From Mycobacterium rhizamassiliense (GTDB lineage: Bacteria > Actinomycetota > Actinomycetes > Mycobacteriales > Mycobacteriaceae), in assembly GCF_900157375.1 (NCBI RefSeq), contig NZ_LT721901.1, positions 5,537,685-5,601,684 on the forward strand: a stretch of DNA of 64,000 bases, given 5' to 3'. The position numbers and the translations under genes were made by a program. Below the pieces are notes generated by a model. The model made no database searches. It was not told the DNA's origin and saw only the letters and a program-made list of their open reading frames with translations. Positions 51,134-60,148 of the stretch are shown here, one piece after another (position 1 is the first letter of the stretch; every line of letters begins with the position of its first letter).

Positions 51134-51472
51134 TCAGGCCACCGCCAGCGACGCCACCGGTGGGATGACGACCTTGATGCTCGCATCGATGCTGGCAGCG
51201 CTGACCTCGCTCGGGACCGCGGCGTGAGCAGCGCGTTCCTCGGCCGCCATCTGCTGGCCGGCGTCGATGAGGACGGCCGACAGCGCCACGTCGAGCGCAT
51301 CGCAGATCGCGTTGAGCAACTCGCTGGAGGGCTCCTTGCGGCCGCGCTCGACTTCCGAGAGGTAACCCAGGCTCACCCGCGCCGCGTCCGACACCTCGCG
51401 CAGCGTCCGGCCCTGCGACGTCCGGGCCCGGCGCAGCACATCGCCGATGACCTCACGCACCAATGGCGACAT
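51134..51472 (-). CDS. clgR: ClgR, XRE-family regulator of clp proteases and psp
   Basis: The 112-residue protein has an HTH_XRE domain (VLRRARTSQGRTLREVSDAA, RVSLGYLSEVERGRKEPSSE) and ends VVIPPVASLAVA, a terminal hydrophobic degron-like tail typical of Clp substrates. ClgR activates clpP1P2, clpC1 and the psp operon. The ATG at 51472 gives the 112 residues of Rv2745c. Upstream are an ECF promoter and a CGC-N5-GCG ClgR site (51531-51558). Confidence 0.94.
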   Translation of the reverse strand: MSPLVREVIGDVLRRARTSQGRTLREVSDAARVSLGYLSEVERGRKEPSSELLNAICDALDVALSAVLIDAGQQMAAEERAAHAAVPSEVSAASIDASIKVVIPPVASLAVA

Positions 51473-51530
51473 CCTGGTCTCCTTCAATCAGGCCATGCTT
51501 TCGGCGCCGAATCGGCGCCGCCACTAGGTG

Positions 51531-51558
51531 AACGCCGGCGGCGACCGTCTGGGTTCCC
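51531..51558 (-). promoter_or_regulatory. SigE-type promoter with overlapping ClgR box ahead of clgR
   Basis: On the minus strand GGGAAC (51558-51553) and CGTT (51534-51531) are separated by 18 bases, one more than in the sigB promoter of this window. CGCCGGCGGCG (51533-51543) matches the ClgR consensus CGC-N5-GCG and covers the -10 area. Start of transcription would be near 51524, about 50 bases before the clgR ATG. clgR is known to be SigE-controlled and autoregulated in M. tuberculosis. Confidence 0.65.
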
Positions 51559-51592
51559 GTGGGGCCACGACAAAATCGCCCACGCCCGCCGA

Positions 51593-52210
51593 TCAGCTCG
51601 GCGACTGGCGGACTTCCCGGATCGTGGAGACCACGTAGTCCAGCCCGGTGACCACCGTCAGCACGATCGCGGCGGCCATCACCACCGACGCGGCGATCAG
51701 AAACGGTCCGGATATCGGCAACACGAACAACCCGATCGCCACCGCCTGGACGAACGTCTTGAGTTTCCCGCCCCAGCTGGCCGGGATGACGCCGCGCCGA
51801 ATGACGGCCAGCCGCAACAGCGTCACCCCGATCTCGCGGATCAGGATCAACACCGTCACCCACCACGGCAGGTCGCCGAGCATCGACAGGCCCACCAGCG
51901 CCGATCCGATCAGCATCTTGTCCGCGATCGGGTCGGCGAACGCGCCGAATTCGGTCGCCATCCCGTAGTTGCGGGCCAGCAGGCCGTCCAGCCGATCGGT
52001 GATGCACGCGACCGCGAAGATGACGAATGCCGTTATCCGGGCCGGGGTTTCGTGACCACCCCCGGCGAACAGCGCCAGCAGGAAAATCGGGACCAGGACC
52101 AGCCGCAATAAAGTCAGGATGTTTGCAAGGTTGGCGATGCGAGCACGCCCTGCCACAGGACCCGTCGGCGGCTGCCCCAACACGGCAACAGAATAACGGT
52201 TGACCAGCAC
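51593..52210 (-). CDS. pgsA3: CDP-alcohol phosphatidyltransferase (PgsA3, phosphatidylglycerophosphate synthase-like)
   Basis: The 205-residue membrane enzyme has the CDP-alcohol phosphotransferase motif D-G-x2-A-R-x8-G-x3-D-x3-D in RLDGLLARNYGMATEFGAFA with DPIADK following. Several helices are present (ILTLLRLVLVPIFLLALFA, LGDLPWWVTVLILIREIGV). It should make phosphatidylglycerophosphate or a related lipid. It corresponds to Rv2746c. No ATG is suitable; the GTG at 52210 is reported, and a GTG at 52183 is the alternative. It is divergent from argA, whose start is 30 bp away. Confidence 0.85.
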   Translation of the reverse strand: MLVNRYSVAVLGQPPTGPVAGRARIANLANILTLLRLVLVPIFLLALFAGGGHETPARITAFVIFAVACITDRLDGLLARNYGMATEFGAFADPIADKMLIGSALVGLSMLGDLPWWVTVLILIREIGVTLLRLAVIRRGVIPASWGGKLKTFVQAVAIGLFVLPISGPFLIAASVVMAAAIVLTVVTGLDYVVSTIREVRQSPS

Positions 52211-52239
52211 TGCCGTCGCCGATGTCAATACTGTTATCC

Positions 52240-52767
52240 GTGACCGAAAGTGCACGGGAGAAGCGACCGGTGGTTGTCCGGCGCGCGCGAACGTCCGATG
52301 TCCCCGCGATCAAGCACCTCGTCGACACCTACGCGGGCAAGATTCTGCTGGAAAAGAACCTGGTGACGCTGTACGAGGCCGTCCAGGAGTTCTGGGTGGC
52401 CGAGCACCCCGAGAACCCGGACCAGCTCGTCGGCTGCGGGGCGTTGCACGTGTTCTGGTCGGACCTCGGCGAAATCCGCACGGTCGCGGTCGACCCGGTG
52501 GTGACCGGCCACGGCATCGGCCACGCGATCGTCAAGCGCCTGCTCGAGGTCGCCCGCGAGCTGCAGTTGGAACGGATCTTCGTGCTGACCTTCGAAACCG
52601 AGTTCTTCGGCAAGCACGGGTTCACCGAGATCGAGGGCACGCCGGTGACCGCCGAGGTGTTCGAGGAGATGTGCCGCTCCTACGACATCGGCGTCGCCGA
52701 ATTCCTGGACCTGAGCTACGTCAAGCCGAACATCCTGGGCAACACCCGGATGCTGCTGCTGCTCTAG
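52240..52767 (+). CDS. argA: N-acetylglutamate synthase (GNAT type)
   Basis: The enzyme acetylates glutamate for arginine synthesis. The 175-residue protein is a single GNAT domain: VVVRRARTSDVPAIKHLVDT, CGALHVFWSDLGEIRTVAVD, the acetyl-CoA loop VVTGHGIGHAIVKRLLEVAR, and FETEFFGKHGFTEIEGTPV. It corresponds to Rv2747. The GTG at 52240 (VTESAREKRPVVVRR) gives one residue more than the M. tuberculosis protein; an ATG 18 bases upstream would overlap the pgsA3 promoter. It is convergent with ftsK after three bases. Confidence 0.92.
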   Translation: MTESAREKRPVVVRRARTSDVPAIKHLVDTYAGKILLEKNLVTLYEAVQEFWVAEHPENPDQLVGCGALHVFWSDLGEIRTVAVDPVVTGHGIGHAIVKRLLEVARELQLERIFVLTFETEFFGKHGFTEIEGTPVTAEVFEEMCRSYDIGVAEFLDLSYVKPNILGNTRMLLLL

Positions 52768-52770
52768 CGG

Positions 52771-55269
52771 CTATTCGACGCCCTCGTCGTCGTCGTCGGA
52801 TCCGTCGGCGTTGGCCCCGCCGCGGATCAGCGCCAGCGTCCCTGCCAGTTCATCGGGCTTGACCAGCACCTCGCGCGCCTTGGAACCCTCCGACGGGCCG
52901 ACGATGCCGCGGGTCTCCATCAGGTCCATCAGGCGGCCCGCCTTGGCGAAGCCGACGCGCAGCTTGCGCTGCAGCATCGAGGTCGAGCCGAACTGGCTGG
53001 ACACCACCAGCTCGACGGCCTGCAGGAACACGTCCATGTCGTCGCCGATGTCGGGGTCGACGTCGGTGCGCTCGGTGGTGGGCTTGGCCGCGGTGACGCC
53101 CTCGGTGTATTCGGGTTCGGCCTGGTCCTTGCAGGCGGTGACGACGGCGTGGATCTCCTCGTCGGTGATGTAGGCGCCCTGCAGCCGCACCGGCTTGTTC
53201 GTGCCCATCGGCAGGAACAGGCCGTCACCCATCCCGATGAGCTTCTCGGCGCCCGCCTGGTCCAGGATCACCCGGCTGTCGATCAGCGACGACGTGGCGA
53301 ACGCCAGCCGCGACGGCACGTTCGTCTTGATCAGCCCGGTGACGACGTCCACCGACGGCCGCTGGGTGGCCAGCACCAGGTGGATGCCGGCGGCGCGCGC
53401 CTTCTGGGTGATCCGCACGATGGCGTCCTCGACGTCGCGCGGGGCGGTCATCATCAGGTCGGCCAGCTCGTCGACGATCGCGAGCACGTAGGGATACGGC
53501 CGGTAGACACGCTGGCTGCCCAGCGGTGCGGTGATCTCGCCGGATCGGACCTTGGCGTTGAAGTCGTCGATGTGACGCACCCGGGAGGCCTGCATGTCCT
53601 GGTAGCGCTGCTCCATCTCCTCGACCAGCCAGGCCAGCGCGGCCGCCGCCTTCTTCGGCTGCGTGATGATCGGCGTGATGAGATGCGGAATGCCTTCGTA
53701 CGGCGTCAGTTCCACCATCTTCGGGTCGATCAGGATCAGCCTGACCTCTTCGGGGGTGGCCCGCGTCAGCAGCGAAATCAGCATCGAGTTGACGAAGCTG
53801 GACTTACCGGATCCGGTGGAGCCGGCGACCAGCAGGTGCGGCATCTTGGCGAGGTTGGCCGAGATGAAGTCGCCCTCGATGTCCTTGCCGAGCCCGATCA
53901 CCAGCGGGTGGTGATCGCGACGGGTCGACGGGTCGGTGAGGACGTCGGCCAGCCGCACCATCTCGCGGTCGGTGTTGGGCACCTCGATGCCGACGGCCGA
54001 CTTGCCGGGAATCGGGGCCAGCATGCGCACGCTCTCGGTGGCCACCGCGTAGGCGATGTTCTTCTGCAGGGCGGTAATCTTCTCCACCTTGACGCCGGGC
54101 CCCAGCTCGACCTCGTAGCGGGTGACTGTGGGTCCCCGGGTGCAGCCGGTGACGGCGGCGTCGACCTTGAACTGGGTCAGCACCTCGGTGATGGCGTCGG
54201 CCATGACGTTGTTGGCGGCGCTGCGCTTCTTGGGCGGGTCGCCCATGACCAGCAGATCCAGCGACGGCAGGTGGTAGGGCCCCTCGACCACCCGGTCGAC
54301 CACCGGGGCGTCCTGCTTCTTGGCCGCGCGACGACGGCTGCGCGCGGTGGGCTCCGGGATGGTGGGTGCCTCGTCGAACGGGTCGTCGGGCGACGCGGGC
54401 ACCTCGTCGACCGGCGGCCACGCCGGCGGCGCTTTGCCGGCGGGCTTGTCGGCGACCTCTTCGGTGGGCGGATCGTCGTCGAACTCGTCGGCGTAGTCGT
54501 AGGCGTCCTCGTCGTCGTAGACCTCGTCGACGAACCGGGTGTTGAACAAGGCCCGCATCGTCTCGGGCAGCTCGCGGATCGTGGTGCCGGTCAGCAGCAG
54601 CAGGCCGAACATGAAGCCGATGAACAACAGCGGCGCGGCGATCCAGGCGGTCAGCCCGTCCGACAGCGGACCACCGATGGCAAAGCCGATGAATCCCGCT
54701 GCGCGACGGCGCAATTCGGGGTCTTCCGGCGAACCGGACCACAGGTGGCGCAGGCCCAGGGCGGAGAGGCCGATCATGGTGGCGCCCAGGATCAGCCGGG
54801 GCCGCGCCTCCGGGTTGGGCTCGGTCCGCATCAGCAGCACCGCGATGGCCGCGAGCACCAGGGGAAGCGCCAACACGCCCGCGCCGACGAACGTCCGCAG
54901 CACCGTGTCGACCCACGCCCCGATCGGCCGAGCCGCGTTGAACCAGGAACTCGCGGCGATCACCACCGCGAACGCGAGCAACACCAGCGCGATGCCATCC
55001 CGGCGGTGGCCGGGGTCGATGTCCCGGGCCCGCCCGATCGAGCGCGCCGCGCCCCCGGTGCCGCGGGCCGCCATCAGCCAGGTGGCGCGCAGGGCGCGCC
55101 CACACGTCACCCCGGTGGCGACCAGCAGCGACTGGTTGCGCCGCTTGGCGGGCTTGCTGGCCCGCTTGCGCGGGGGTGCCGGCCTGGTGTTTCGCGGCTT
55201 GCTGGACCGCGAAGTGGCCTTTGACCTGCTCGTTCGGTTTCCGGAGCGGGCAGCGGTCTTACTGGGCAT
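52771..55269 (-). CDS. ftsK: DNA translocase FtsK
   Basis: FtsK pumps chromosome DNA through the division septum and activates XerCD at dif. The 832-residue protein has a basic N-terminus (MPSKTAARSGNRTSRSKATS), four transmembrane helices (residues 85-230), an acidic linker (DDEDAYDYADEFDDDPPTEE) and the motor: Walker A VAGSTGSGKSSFVNSML, Walker B LRLILIDPKMVEL, and the AT(Q)-rich IHLVLATQRPSVDVVTGLIK. The winged-helix gamma domain (VSSQFGSTSMLQRKLRVGFA) ends it. The ATG at 55269 is the start. It corresponds to Rv2748c. Confidence 0.96.
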   Translation of the reverse strand: MPSKTAARSGNRTSRSKATSRSSKPRNTRPAPPRKRASKPAKRRNQSLLVATGVTCGRALRATWLMAARGTGGAARSIGRARDIDPGHRRDGIALVLLAFAVVIAASSWFNAARPIGAWVDTVLRTFVGAGVLALPLVLAAIAVLLMRTEPNPEARPRLILGATMIGLSALGLRHLWSGSPEDPELRRRAAGFIGFAIGGPLSDGLTAWIAAPLLFIGFMFGLLLLTGTTIRELPETMRALFNTRFVDEVYDDEDAYDYADEFDDDPPTEEVADKPAGKAPPAWPPVDEVPASPDDPFDEAPTIPEPTARSRRRAAKKQDAPVVDRVVEGPYHLPSLDLLVMGDPPKKRSAANNVMADAITEVLTQFKVDAAVTGCTRGPTVTRYEVELGPGVKVEKITALQKNIAYAVATESVRMLAPIPGKSAVGIEVPNTDREMVRLADVLTDPSTRRDHHPLVIGLGKDIEGDFISANLAKMPHLLVAGSTGSGKSSFVNSMLISLLTRATPEEVRLILIDPKMVELTPYEGIPHLITPIITQPKKAAAALAWLVEEMEQRYQDMQASRVRHIDDFNAKVRSGEITAPLGSQRVYRPYPYVLAIVDELADLMMTAPRDVEDAIVRITQKARAAGIHLVLATQRPSVDVVTGLIKTNVPSRLAFATSSLIDSRVILDQAGAEKLIGMGDGLFLPMGTNKPVRLQGAYITDEEIHAVVTACKDQAEPEYTEGVTAAKPTTERTDVDPDIGDDMDVFLQAVELVVSSQFGSTSMLQRKLRVGFAKAGRLMDLMETRGIVGPSEGSKAREVLVKPDELAGTLALIRGGANADGSDDDDEGVE

Positions 55270-55437
55270 GAGGGCAAGGGTAGTCGCAAATACATCATCT
55301 GCACCACCCGCCACACTGGTAACCGCCGGACGTGCCGGACTCTTCTTTCCGGCGCCGCAGTAGGGTGGCTGGTGTGATTCGAAGGGTGATGAGAGTCACT
55401 CCGCCAACTACCCCTTGAGCTGCCAGGAGGCACCAGC

Positions 55438-55752
55438 ATGCCCGTTGTCGTCGTCGCCACCTTGACCGTCAAACCCGAATCGGTCGACACGGTCCGCGAC
55501 ATCCTCAAAACCGCGGCCGAGGAAGTGCACACCGAGCCCGGCTGCCAGCTGTACGCCGTGCACGAATCGGGCGAGACCTTCATCTTCGTCGAGCAGTGGG
55601 CCGACGAGGAGGCGCTGAAGGCGCACAGCACCGCCCCCGCGGTGGGCAAGATGTTCACCGCGGCCGGCGAGCACCTGGCCGGGGCCCCGGACATCAAGAT
55701 GCTGCAGCCGGTTCCCGCGGGCGACCCGGACAAGGGCCAACTGCGCCGGTGA
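55438..55752 (+). CDS. ABM-fold putative quinol monooxygenase
   Basis: The 104-residue protein is a single antibiotic-biosynthesis-monooxygenase (ABM) domain: MPVVVVATLTVKPESVDTVR, TEPGCQLYAVHESGETFIFV and EQWADEEALKAHSTAPAVGK. Relatives such as YgiN oxidise quinols or aromatic polyketides. It corresponds to Rv2749. The ATG is at 55438 after CAGGAGGCACC. It overlaps the downstream SDR gene (GTGA arrangement), so the two should be cotranscribed. Confidence 0.9.
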   Translation: MPVVVVATLTVKPESVDTVRDILKTAAEEVHTEPGCQLYAVHESGETFIFVEQWADEEALKAHSTAPAVGKMFTAAGEHLAGAPDIKMLQPVPAGDPDKGQLRR

Positions 55753-56582
55753 GCAAGCAGGGCCCGGACGGGCCGCTGAAAGGGAAGGTCGCCCTCATCA
55801 CCGGCGCGGCGCGCGGTCAGGGCCGCGCGCACGCCGTCCGGTTGGCGACCGACGGGGCGCACATCATCGCCGTCGACCTGTGCGACCAGATCGCCAGCGT
55901 GCCCTACGCCCTGGCCACACCGGAGGACCTCGCGGCGACCGTCAAGCTCGTCGAGGACACCGGCGCGCGCATCGTGGCCAAACAGGCCGACGTCCGCGAC
56001 CGGGACTCGCTGTCGGCCGCCGTGCGGGCGGGCATCGACGAGTTGGGCCGCCTCGACATCGTGGTCGCCAACGCCGGTATCGCGCCGATGCAATCCGGGG
56101 ACGACGGCTGGCGTGACGTCGTCGACGTCAACCTCACCGGCGTCTACCACACCATCAAGGTCGCGATCCCGACCATGGTCGCCCAGGGCAGCGGCGGGTC
56201 GATCGTACTGATCAGCTCGAGCGCCGGGCTGGCCGGCGTCGGTAGCGCCGACGCCGGCTCGGTAGGCTACGCGGCGGCCAAGCACGGTGTGGTCGGGCTG
56301 ATGCGGGTCTACGCGAATCTGCTTGCCAAGGACATGATTCGGGTCAACTCGATTCATCCGTCCGGGGTAGAGACGCCGATGATCAACAACGAGTTCACCC
56401 GCGAGTGGCTGGCCAAGATGGCCGCCGCGACCAGCAGCCCCGGCAGCATGGGCAACGCCATGCCGGTGGAGACGCTGGACGCCGAGGACATCGCCAACGC
56501 GGTCGCGTGGCTGGTGTCCGACCAGGCGCGCTACATCACCGGCGTAACCCTTCCGGTCGACGCCGGATACCTGAACAAGTAG
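55749..56582 (+). CDS. Mycofactocin-type short-chain dehydrogenase/reductase
   Basis: The 277-residue SDR begins VSKQGPDGPLKGKVALITGA, with the NAD loop ITGAARGQGRAHAV, the stretch IIAVDLCDQIASVPYA that marks mycofactocin-coupled SDRs with non-exchangeable NAD, NAGI in VVANAGIAPM, and the catalytic S...Y-x3-K in SSSAGLAG...GYAAAKHG. It should oxidise an alcohol and pass electrons to mycofactocin. It corresponds to Rv2750. The GTG at 55749 overlaps the stop of the monooxygenase gene. Confidence 0.9.
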   Translation: MSKQGPDGPLKGKVALITGAARGQGRAHAVRLATDGAHIIAVDLCDQIASVPYALATPEDLAATVKLVEDTGARIVAKQADVRDRDSLSAAVRAGIDELGRLDIVVANAGIAPMQSGDDGWRDVVDVNLTGVYHTIKVAIPTMVAQGSGGSIVLISSSAGLAGVGSADAGSVGYAAAKHGVVGLMRVYANLLAKDMIRVNSIHPSGVETPMINNEFTREWLAKMAAATSSPGSMGNAMPVETLDAEDIANAVAWLVSDQARYITGVTLPVDAGYLNK

Positions 56583-56586
56583 GCAC

Positions 56587-57459
56587 ATGGCACGAAACCC
56601 CGCCGCTCTGACCGCTTTTGGACCGATGGTGCTGGCCGCCGTCGAGCAGAACGAGCCGCCGGGGCGCCGGCTGGTCGACGACGACCTCGCCAACCTGTTC
56701 CTGCCCGCGCCGCTGCGGTGGCTGGTCGCCGCGACCCGGGTAGCGCCGGTTCGGCGCCTGATGATCCGCGGATCGGAATGGACCGGCCCCGGCCTGTGGG
56801 CGAATCTGGCCTGCCGCAAGCGGTTTATCGCCGACAAGATCGGCGAGACACTCGGCGACATCAACGCCGTCGTCATCCTGGGCGCCGGCCTGGACACCCG
56901 CGGCTACGCGCTGAATCGACGCGCGCACATCCCGGTGTTCGAGGTCGACCTGCCGGTGAACATCGCCAGGAAGGCGAAGACCGTCCGGCGGGTGCTCGGC
57001 GGCCCGCCGCTGTCGGTTCGGTTGGTGGCATTGGACTTTGAGCGCGACGACCTGTTGACGGCGCTGGCCGAGCACGGCTACCGCACCGACTACCGGGGCT
57101 TCTTCATCTGCGAGGGCGTCACCCAATACCTGACCGAGGCCGGGGTGCGACGCACCCTGGAAGGCCTGCGGGCGGCCGCGCCGGGCAGCCGGCTGGTGTT
57201 CACCTATGTCCGCCAGGACTTCATCGAAGGTAGGGATCTCTACGGCACCCGGACGTTGTATCGCAGCGTGCGTGAGCGAAAGCAACTGTGGCACTTCGGC
57301 TTAGAGCCCGAGGAGGTCGCCGGCTTCATCGCCGACTATGGCTGGCGGCTGATCGAGCAGGCCGGGCCCGACGAGCTGGTGCGGCGTTACGTCGAGCCCG
57401 CCGGTCGCAAGCTGCCGGCCTCGCAGCTGGAGTGGTCTGCCTACGCCGAAAAGGTCTAG
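56587..57459 (+). CDS. SAM-dependent methyltransferase (TIGR00027/DUF480-type family)
   Basis: The 290-residue protein belongs to the actinobacterial class I methyltransferase group related to leucine carboxyl methyltransferase. The SAM site is VVILGAGLDTRGYALNRR followed by VFEVDLPVNIARKAKTV. YLTEAGVRRTLEGLRAAAP and TYVRQDFIEG are family stretches. It corresponds to Rv2751. The ATG at 56587 lies four bases after the SDR stop. Methyl acceptor unknown. The last four bases overlap rnj, which is convergent. Confidence 0.86.
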   Translation: MARNPAALTAFGPMVLAAVEQNEPPGRRLVDDDLANLFLPAPLRWLVAATRVAPVRRLMIRGSEWTGPGLWANLACRKRFIADKIGETLGDINAVVILGAGLDTRGYALNRRAHIPVFEVDLPVNIARKAKTVRRVLGGPPLSVRLVALDFERDDLLTALAEHGYRTDYRGFFICEGVTQYLTEAGVRRTLEGLRAAAPGSRLVFTYVRQDFIEGRDLYGTRTLYRSVRERKQLWHFGLEPEEVAGFIADYGWRLIEQAGPDELVRRYVEPAGRKLPASQLEWSAYAEKV

Positions 57460-59132
57460 ACCTCGATGACGGTCGGCACGATCATGGGCTGGCGGCGATA
57501 GACTTCGCCCACCCACTTGCCGACGGTGCGGCGCACGCCCTGCGCGATGCGGATCGGGTCGGTCACGTTGTTGGCGACCAGCGATTCCATCTCTTCGGAG
57601 ACCTTGCGCACGGCGGGCTCGAGCGCTTTGGGGTCCTCGGAGAAGCCGCGCGAATGCAGGTGCGGCGTCGCCACCGGCCGCCCGGTCCCGCGCGCTACCA
57701 CCACGGTCACCGCGATGAAGCCCTCGGACAGAATGAGCCGCTCCCCCAACGTGATATCGCCGACGTCGCCGGTGATCAGGCCGTCGACGAACATCTTGCC
57801 CACCGGGACCGCGCCGGCGATCGACGCCTTGCCGGCAACCAGGTCGACGCTGACCCCGCTCTCGGCCAGCAGGATCGACTCCTCGGGAATGCCGGTGCCC
57901 GCGGCCAGCTTCGCGTTGGCGCGCAGCATGCGCCACGTCCCGTGGACCGGCATGACCTGGCGCGGCCGCACCCCGTTGTACAGGAATAGCAACTCCCCCG
58001 CATACGCGTGACCCGAAACATGCACCCGCGCTTGGGCGTTGGTGACGACGCGGGCGCCGATCTTGGACAGCTCGTCGATGACGCCGTAGACCGCTTCTTC
58101 GTTGCCGGGGATCAGCGACGACGACAACACCACGAGATCGCCTGCGGTCAGGGTGATGCTGCGATGCTCGCCGCGCGACATCCGCGACAGCGCCGCCATC
58201 GGCTCGCCCTGCGTGCCGGTGGTGACCAGCACCACGCGGTCGGGCGGCATCTCCTCGGCCGCCGAGATGTCGATGACGTCGGAGTCGTTGACGCTCAGGA
58301 AGCCCAGCTCCCGGGCAATGCCCATGTTGCGCACCATGGAACGTCCGACGAACGACACCCGGCGGCCCAATGCCACTGCGGCGTCGACGATCTGCTGCAC
58401 CCGGTCCACGTTGGAGGCGAAGCATGCCACGATGACGCGACCCTCGGCGCCGCGGATCAGCCGGTGCAGCGTCGGGCCCACTTCGCTTTCCGACGGGCTG
58501 ACGCCGGGGTGCTCGGCGTTGGTGGAGTCGCACAGGAACAGGTCGACGCCGGCGTCGCCGAGCCGCGACATGCCGGGCAGGTCGGTGGGCCGGCCGTCGA
58601 GCGGCAGCTGGTCGAGCTTGATGTCGCCGGTGTGCAGCACCGTTCCCGCGCCGGTGTACACCGCGATGGCCAGCGCGTCGGGGATGGAGTGGTTGACGGC
58701 GAAGTATTCGCATTCGAACACCCCATGCCGGCTGCTCTGTCCCTCTTTGACTTCCATGAACACCGGCTTGATGCGGTGTTCGCGGCATTTGGCGGCGACC
58801 ATCGCCAGGGTGAACTTGGATCCGACGACGGGAATGTCGGGGCGCAGCTTGAGCAGGAACGGGATCGCGCCGATGTGGTCTTCGTGCGCGTGGGTCAACA
58901 CCAGCGCCTCGATGTCGTCGAGCCGGTCTTCGATGTGGCGCAGGTCGGGCAGGATCAGGTCGACGCCGGGCTCGTCGTGGGTGGGAAACATCACCCCGCA
59001 GTCGATGATCAGCAGCCGGCCGAGGTGCTCGAAAACGGTCATGTTGCGGCCGATTTCGTTGATACCGCCCAGGGCGGTGACTCGCAACCCACCTGCGGCC
59101 AGGGGACCTGGTGGACTGAGTTCTTCGTTCAC
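57456..59132 (-). CDS. rnj: Ribonuclease J
   Basis: RNase J is a 5'-3' exonuclease and endonuclease processing rRNA and mRNA. The 558-residue enzyme has a metallo-beta-lactamase domain with VLTHAHEDHIGAIPFLLKL and LLIIDCGVMFPTHDEPGVDL, a beta-CASP domain (VIVACFASNVDRVQQIVDAA, LVTTGTQGEPMAAL) and a C-terminal domain, with HVSGHAYAGELLFLYNGVRP carrying a metal His. It corresponds to Rv2752c, same length. The start is a GTG at 59132, 18 bp after the dapA stop. Confidence 0.95.
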   Translation of the reverse strand: MNEELSPPGPLAAGGLRVTALGGINEIGRNMTVFEHLGRLLIIDCGVMFPTHDEPGVDLILPDLRHIEDRLDDIEALVLTHAHEDHIGAIPFLLKLRPDIPVVGSKFTLAMVAAKCREHRIKPVFMEVKEGQSSRHGVFECEYFAVNHSIPDALAIAVYTGAGTVLHTGDIKLDQLPLDGRPTDLPGMSRLGDAGVDLFLCDSTNAEHPGVSPSESEVGPTLHRLIRGAEGRVIVACFASNVDRVQQIVDAAVALGRRVSFVGRSMVRNMGIARELGFLSVNDSDVIDISAAEEMPPDRVVLVTTGTQGEPMAALSRMSRGEHRSITLTAGDLVVLSSSLIPGNEEAVYGVIDELSKIGARVVTNAQARVHVSGHAYAGELLFLYNGVRPRQVMPVHGTWRMLRANAKLAAGTGIPEESILLAESGVSVDLVAGKASIAGAVPVGKMFVDGLITGDVGDITLGERLILSEGFIAVTVVVARGTGRPVATPHLHSRGFSEDPKALEPAVRKVSEEMESLVANNVTDPIRIAQGVRRTVGKWVGEVYRRQPMIVPTVIEV

Positions 59133-59150
59133 CGGTGGCTCACCCTTTGA

Positions 59151-60053
59151 CTATCTGAGTACCGAGGCGGCCCGCATGTCGGCGGCCAACGCCTCGATCT
59201 GGTCCGGGGCCGCCGGCATCTGGGGCAGCCGGGGGTCCCCGACGTCGATGCCCTGCAGGCGCAGCCCCGCCTTGGACATGGTCACGCCGCCGAGGCGACC
59301 CATTGCGTTGCACAGCGGAGCCAGCGACACGTTGATCTTGCGGGCGGTCGCGATGTCCCCGGAGTTGAAGGCGGCCAACAACTCTCGCAGCTGGCCTGCG
59401 GCCACGTGCGAGATCACGCTGATGAAGCCGATGCCGCCCATCGCCAGCCAGGGCAGATTCAGCGCGTCGTCGCCGGAGTAGTAGACCAAGCCGGTTTCGG
59501 CGATGATCTGGCCGCCGCTGTGCAGGTCGGCCTTGGCGTCCTTGATGCCGACGATGTTCGGGTGCGACGCCAGCGCGCGGATGGTGTCGGGCTCGATCGG
59601 CACCACCGACCGCGGCGGAATGTCATAGAGCAGCACGGGCAGGTCGGTCGCGTCGGCGACGGCGGTGAAATGCGCGAGCAGCCCGCTCTGCGGGGGCCGC
59701 GAGTAGTACGGCGTGACCACCAGCAGGCCGTGCGCGCCCTCGGCGGCGCTGGCCTTGGCGAGCTTGATGCTGTGTGCGGTGTCGTAGGTGCCCGCGCCGG
59801 CGATGACCCGCGCGCGGTCGCCCACCGCTTCGAGCACGACCCGCAGCAGTTCGAGCTTTTCGTCGTCGGTGGTCGTCGGGGACTCGCCGGTGGTGCCGGA
59901 GAGCACCAGGCCGTCACAGCCGGCATCCACCAGGTGCTGCGCCAATTGGGCCGCCGCGACGGTGTCCAGCGAACCATCGGCGGCAAATGGGGTCACCATC
60001 GCGGTCAGCAGGGTTCCCAGGCGCGCGGGGGCGTCGAATCCGACCGAACTCAC
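59151..60053 (-). CDS. dapA: 4-hydroxy-tetrahydrodipicolinate synthase
   Basis: DapA condenses pyruvate with aspartate semialdehyde in lysine/diaminopimelate synthesis. The 300-residue TIM barrel has LVLSGTTGESPTTTDDEKLE, the Tyr of LLVVTPYYSRPP and the Schiff-base Lys in NIVGIKDAKADLHSG. The GTG at 60053 (VSSVGFDAPARLGTLLTAMV) gives exactly the length of Rv2753c. It lies 95 bp after thyX on the same strand. Confidence 0.96.
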   Translation of the reverse strand: MSSVGFDAPARLGTLLTAMVTPFAADGSLDTVAAAQLAQHLVDAGCDGLVLSGTTGESPTTTDDEKLELLRVVLEAVGDRARVIAGAGTYDTAHSIKLAKASAAEGAHGLLVVTPYYSRPPQSGLLAHFTAVADATDLPVLLYDIPPRSVVPIEPDTIRALASHPNIVGIKDAKADLHSGGQIIAETGLVYYSGDDALNLPWLAMGGIGFISVISHVAAGQLRELLAAFNSGDIATARKINVSLAPLCNAMGRLGGVTMSKAGLRLQGIDVGDPRLPQMPAAPDQIEALAADMRAASVLR

Positions 60054-60148
60054 GGTGTTCAGGCTACCTGGCGGCAGCAAGCTTTTTCCCACCCGCTACC
60101 CCCGGTCAACGGGCTTCGAGTGGGCAATGACGGCTCCGCGTGTGCCGC

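Noticed and set aside
53149..55224. 691-codon plus-strand frame
   Set aside because: It is a shadow of ftsK on the opposite strand; composition is His/Gly/Arg-rich and no domain is visible.
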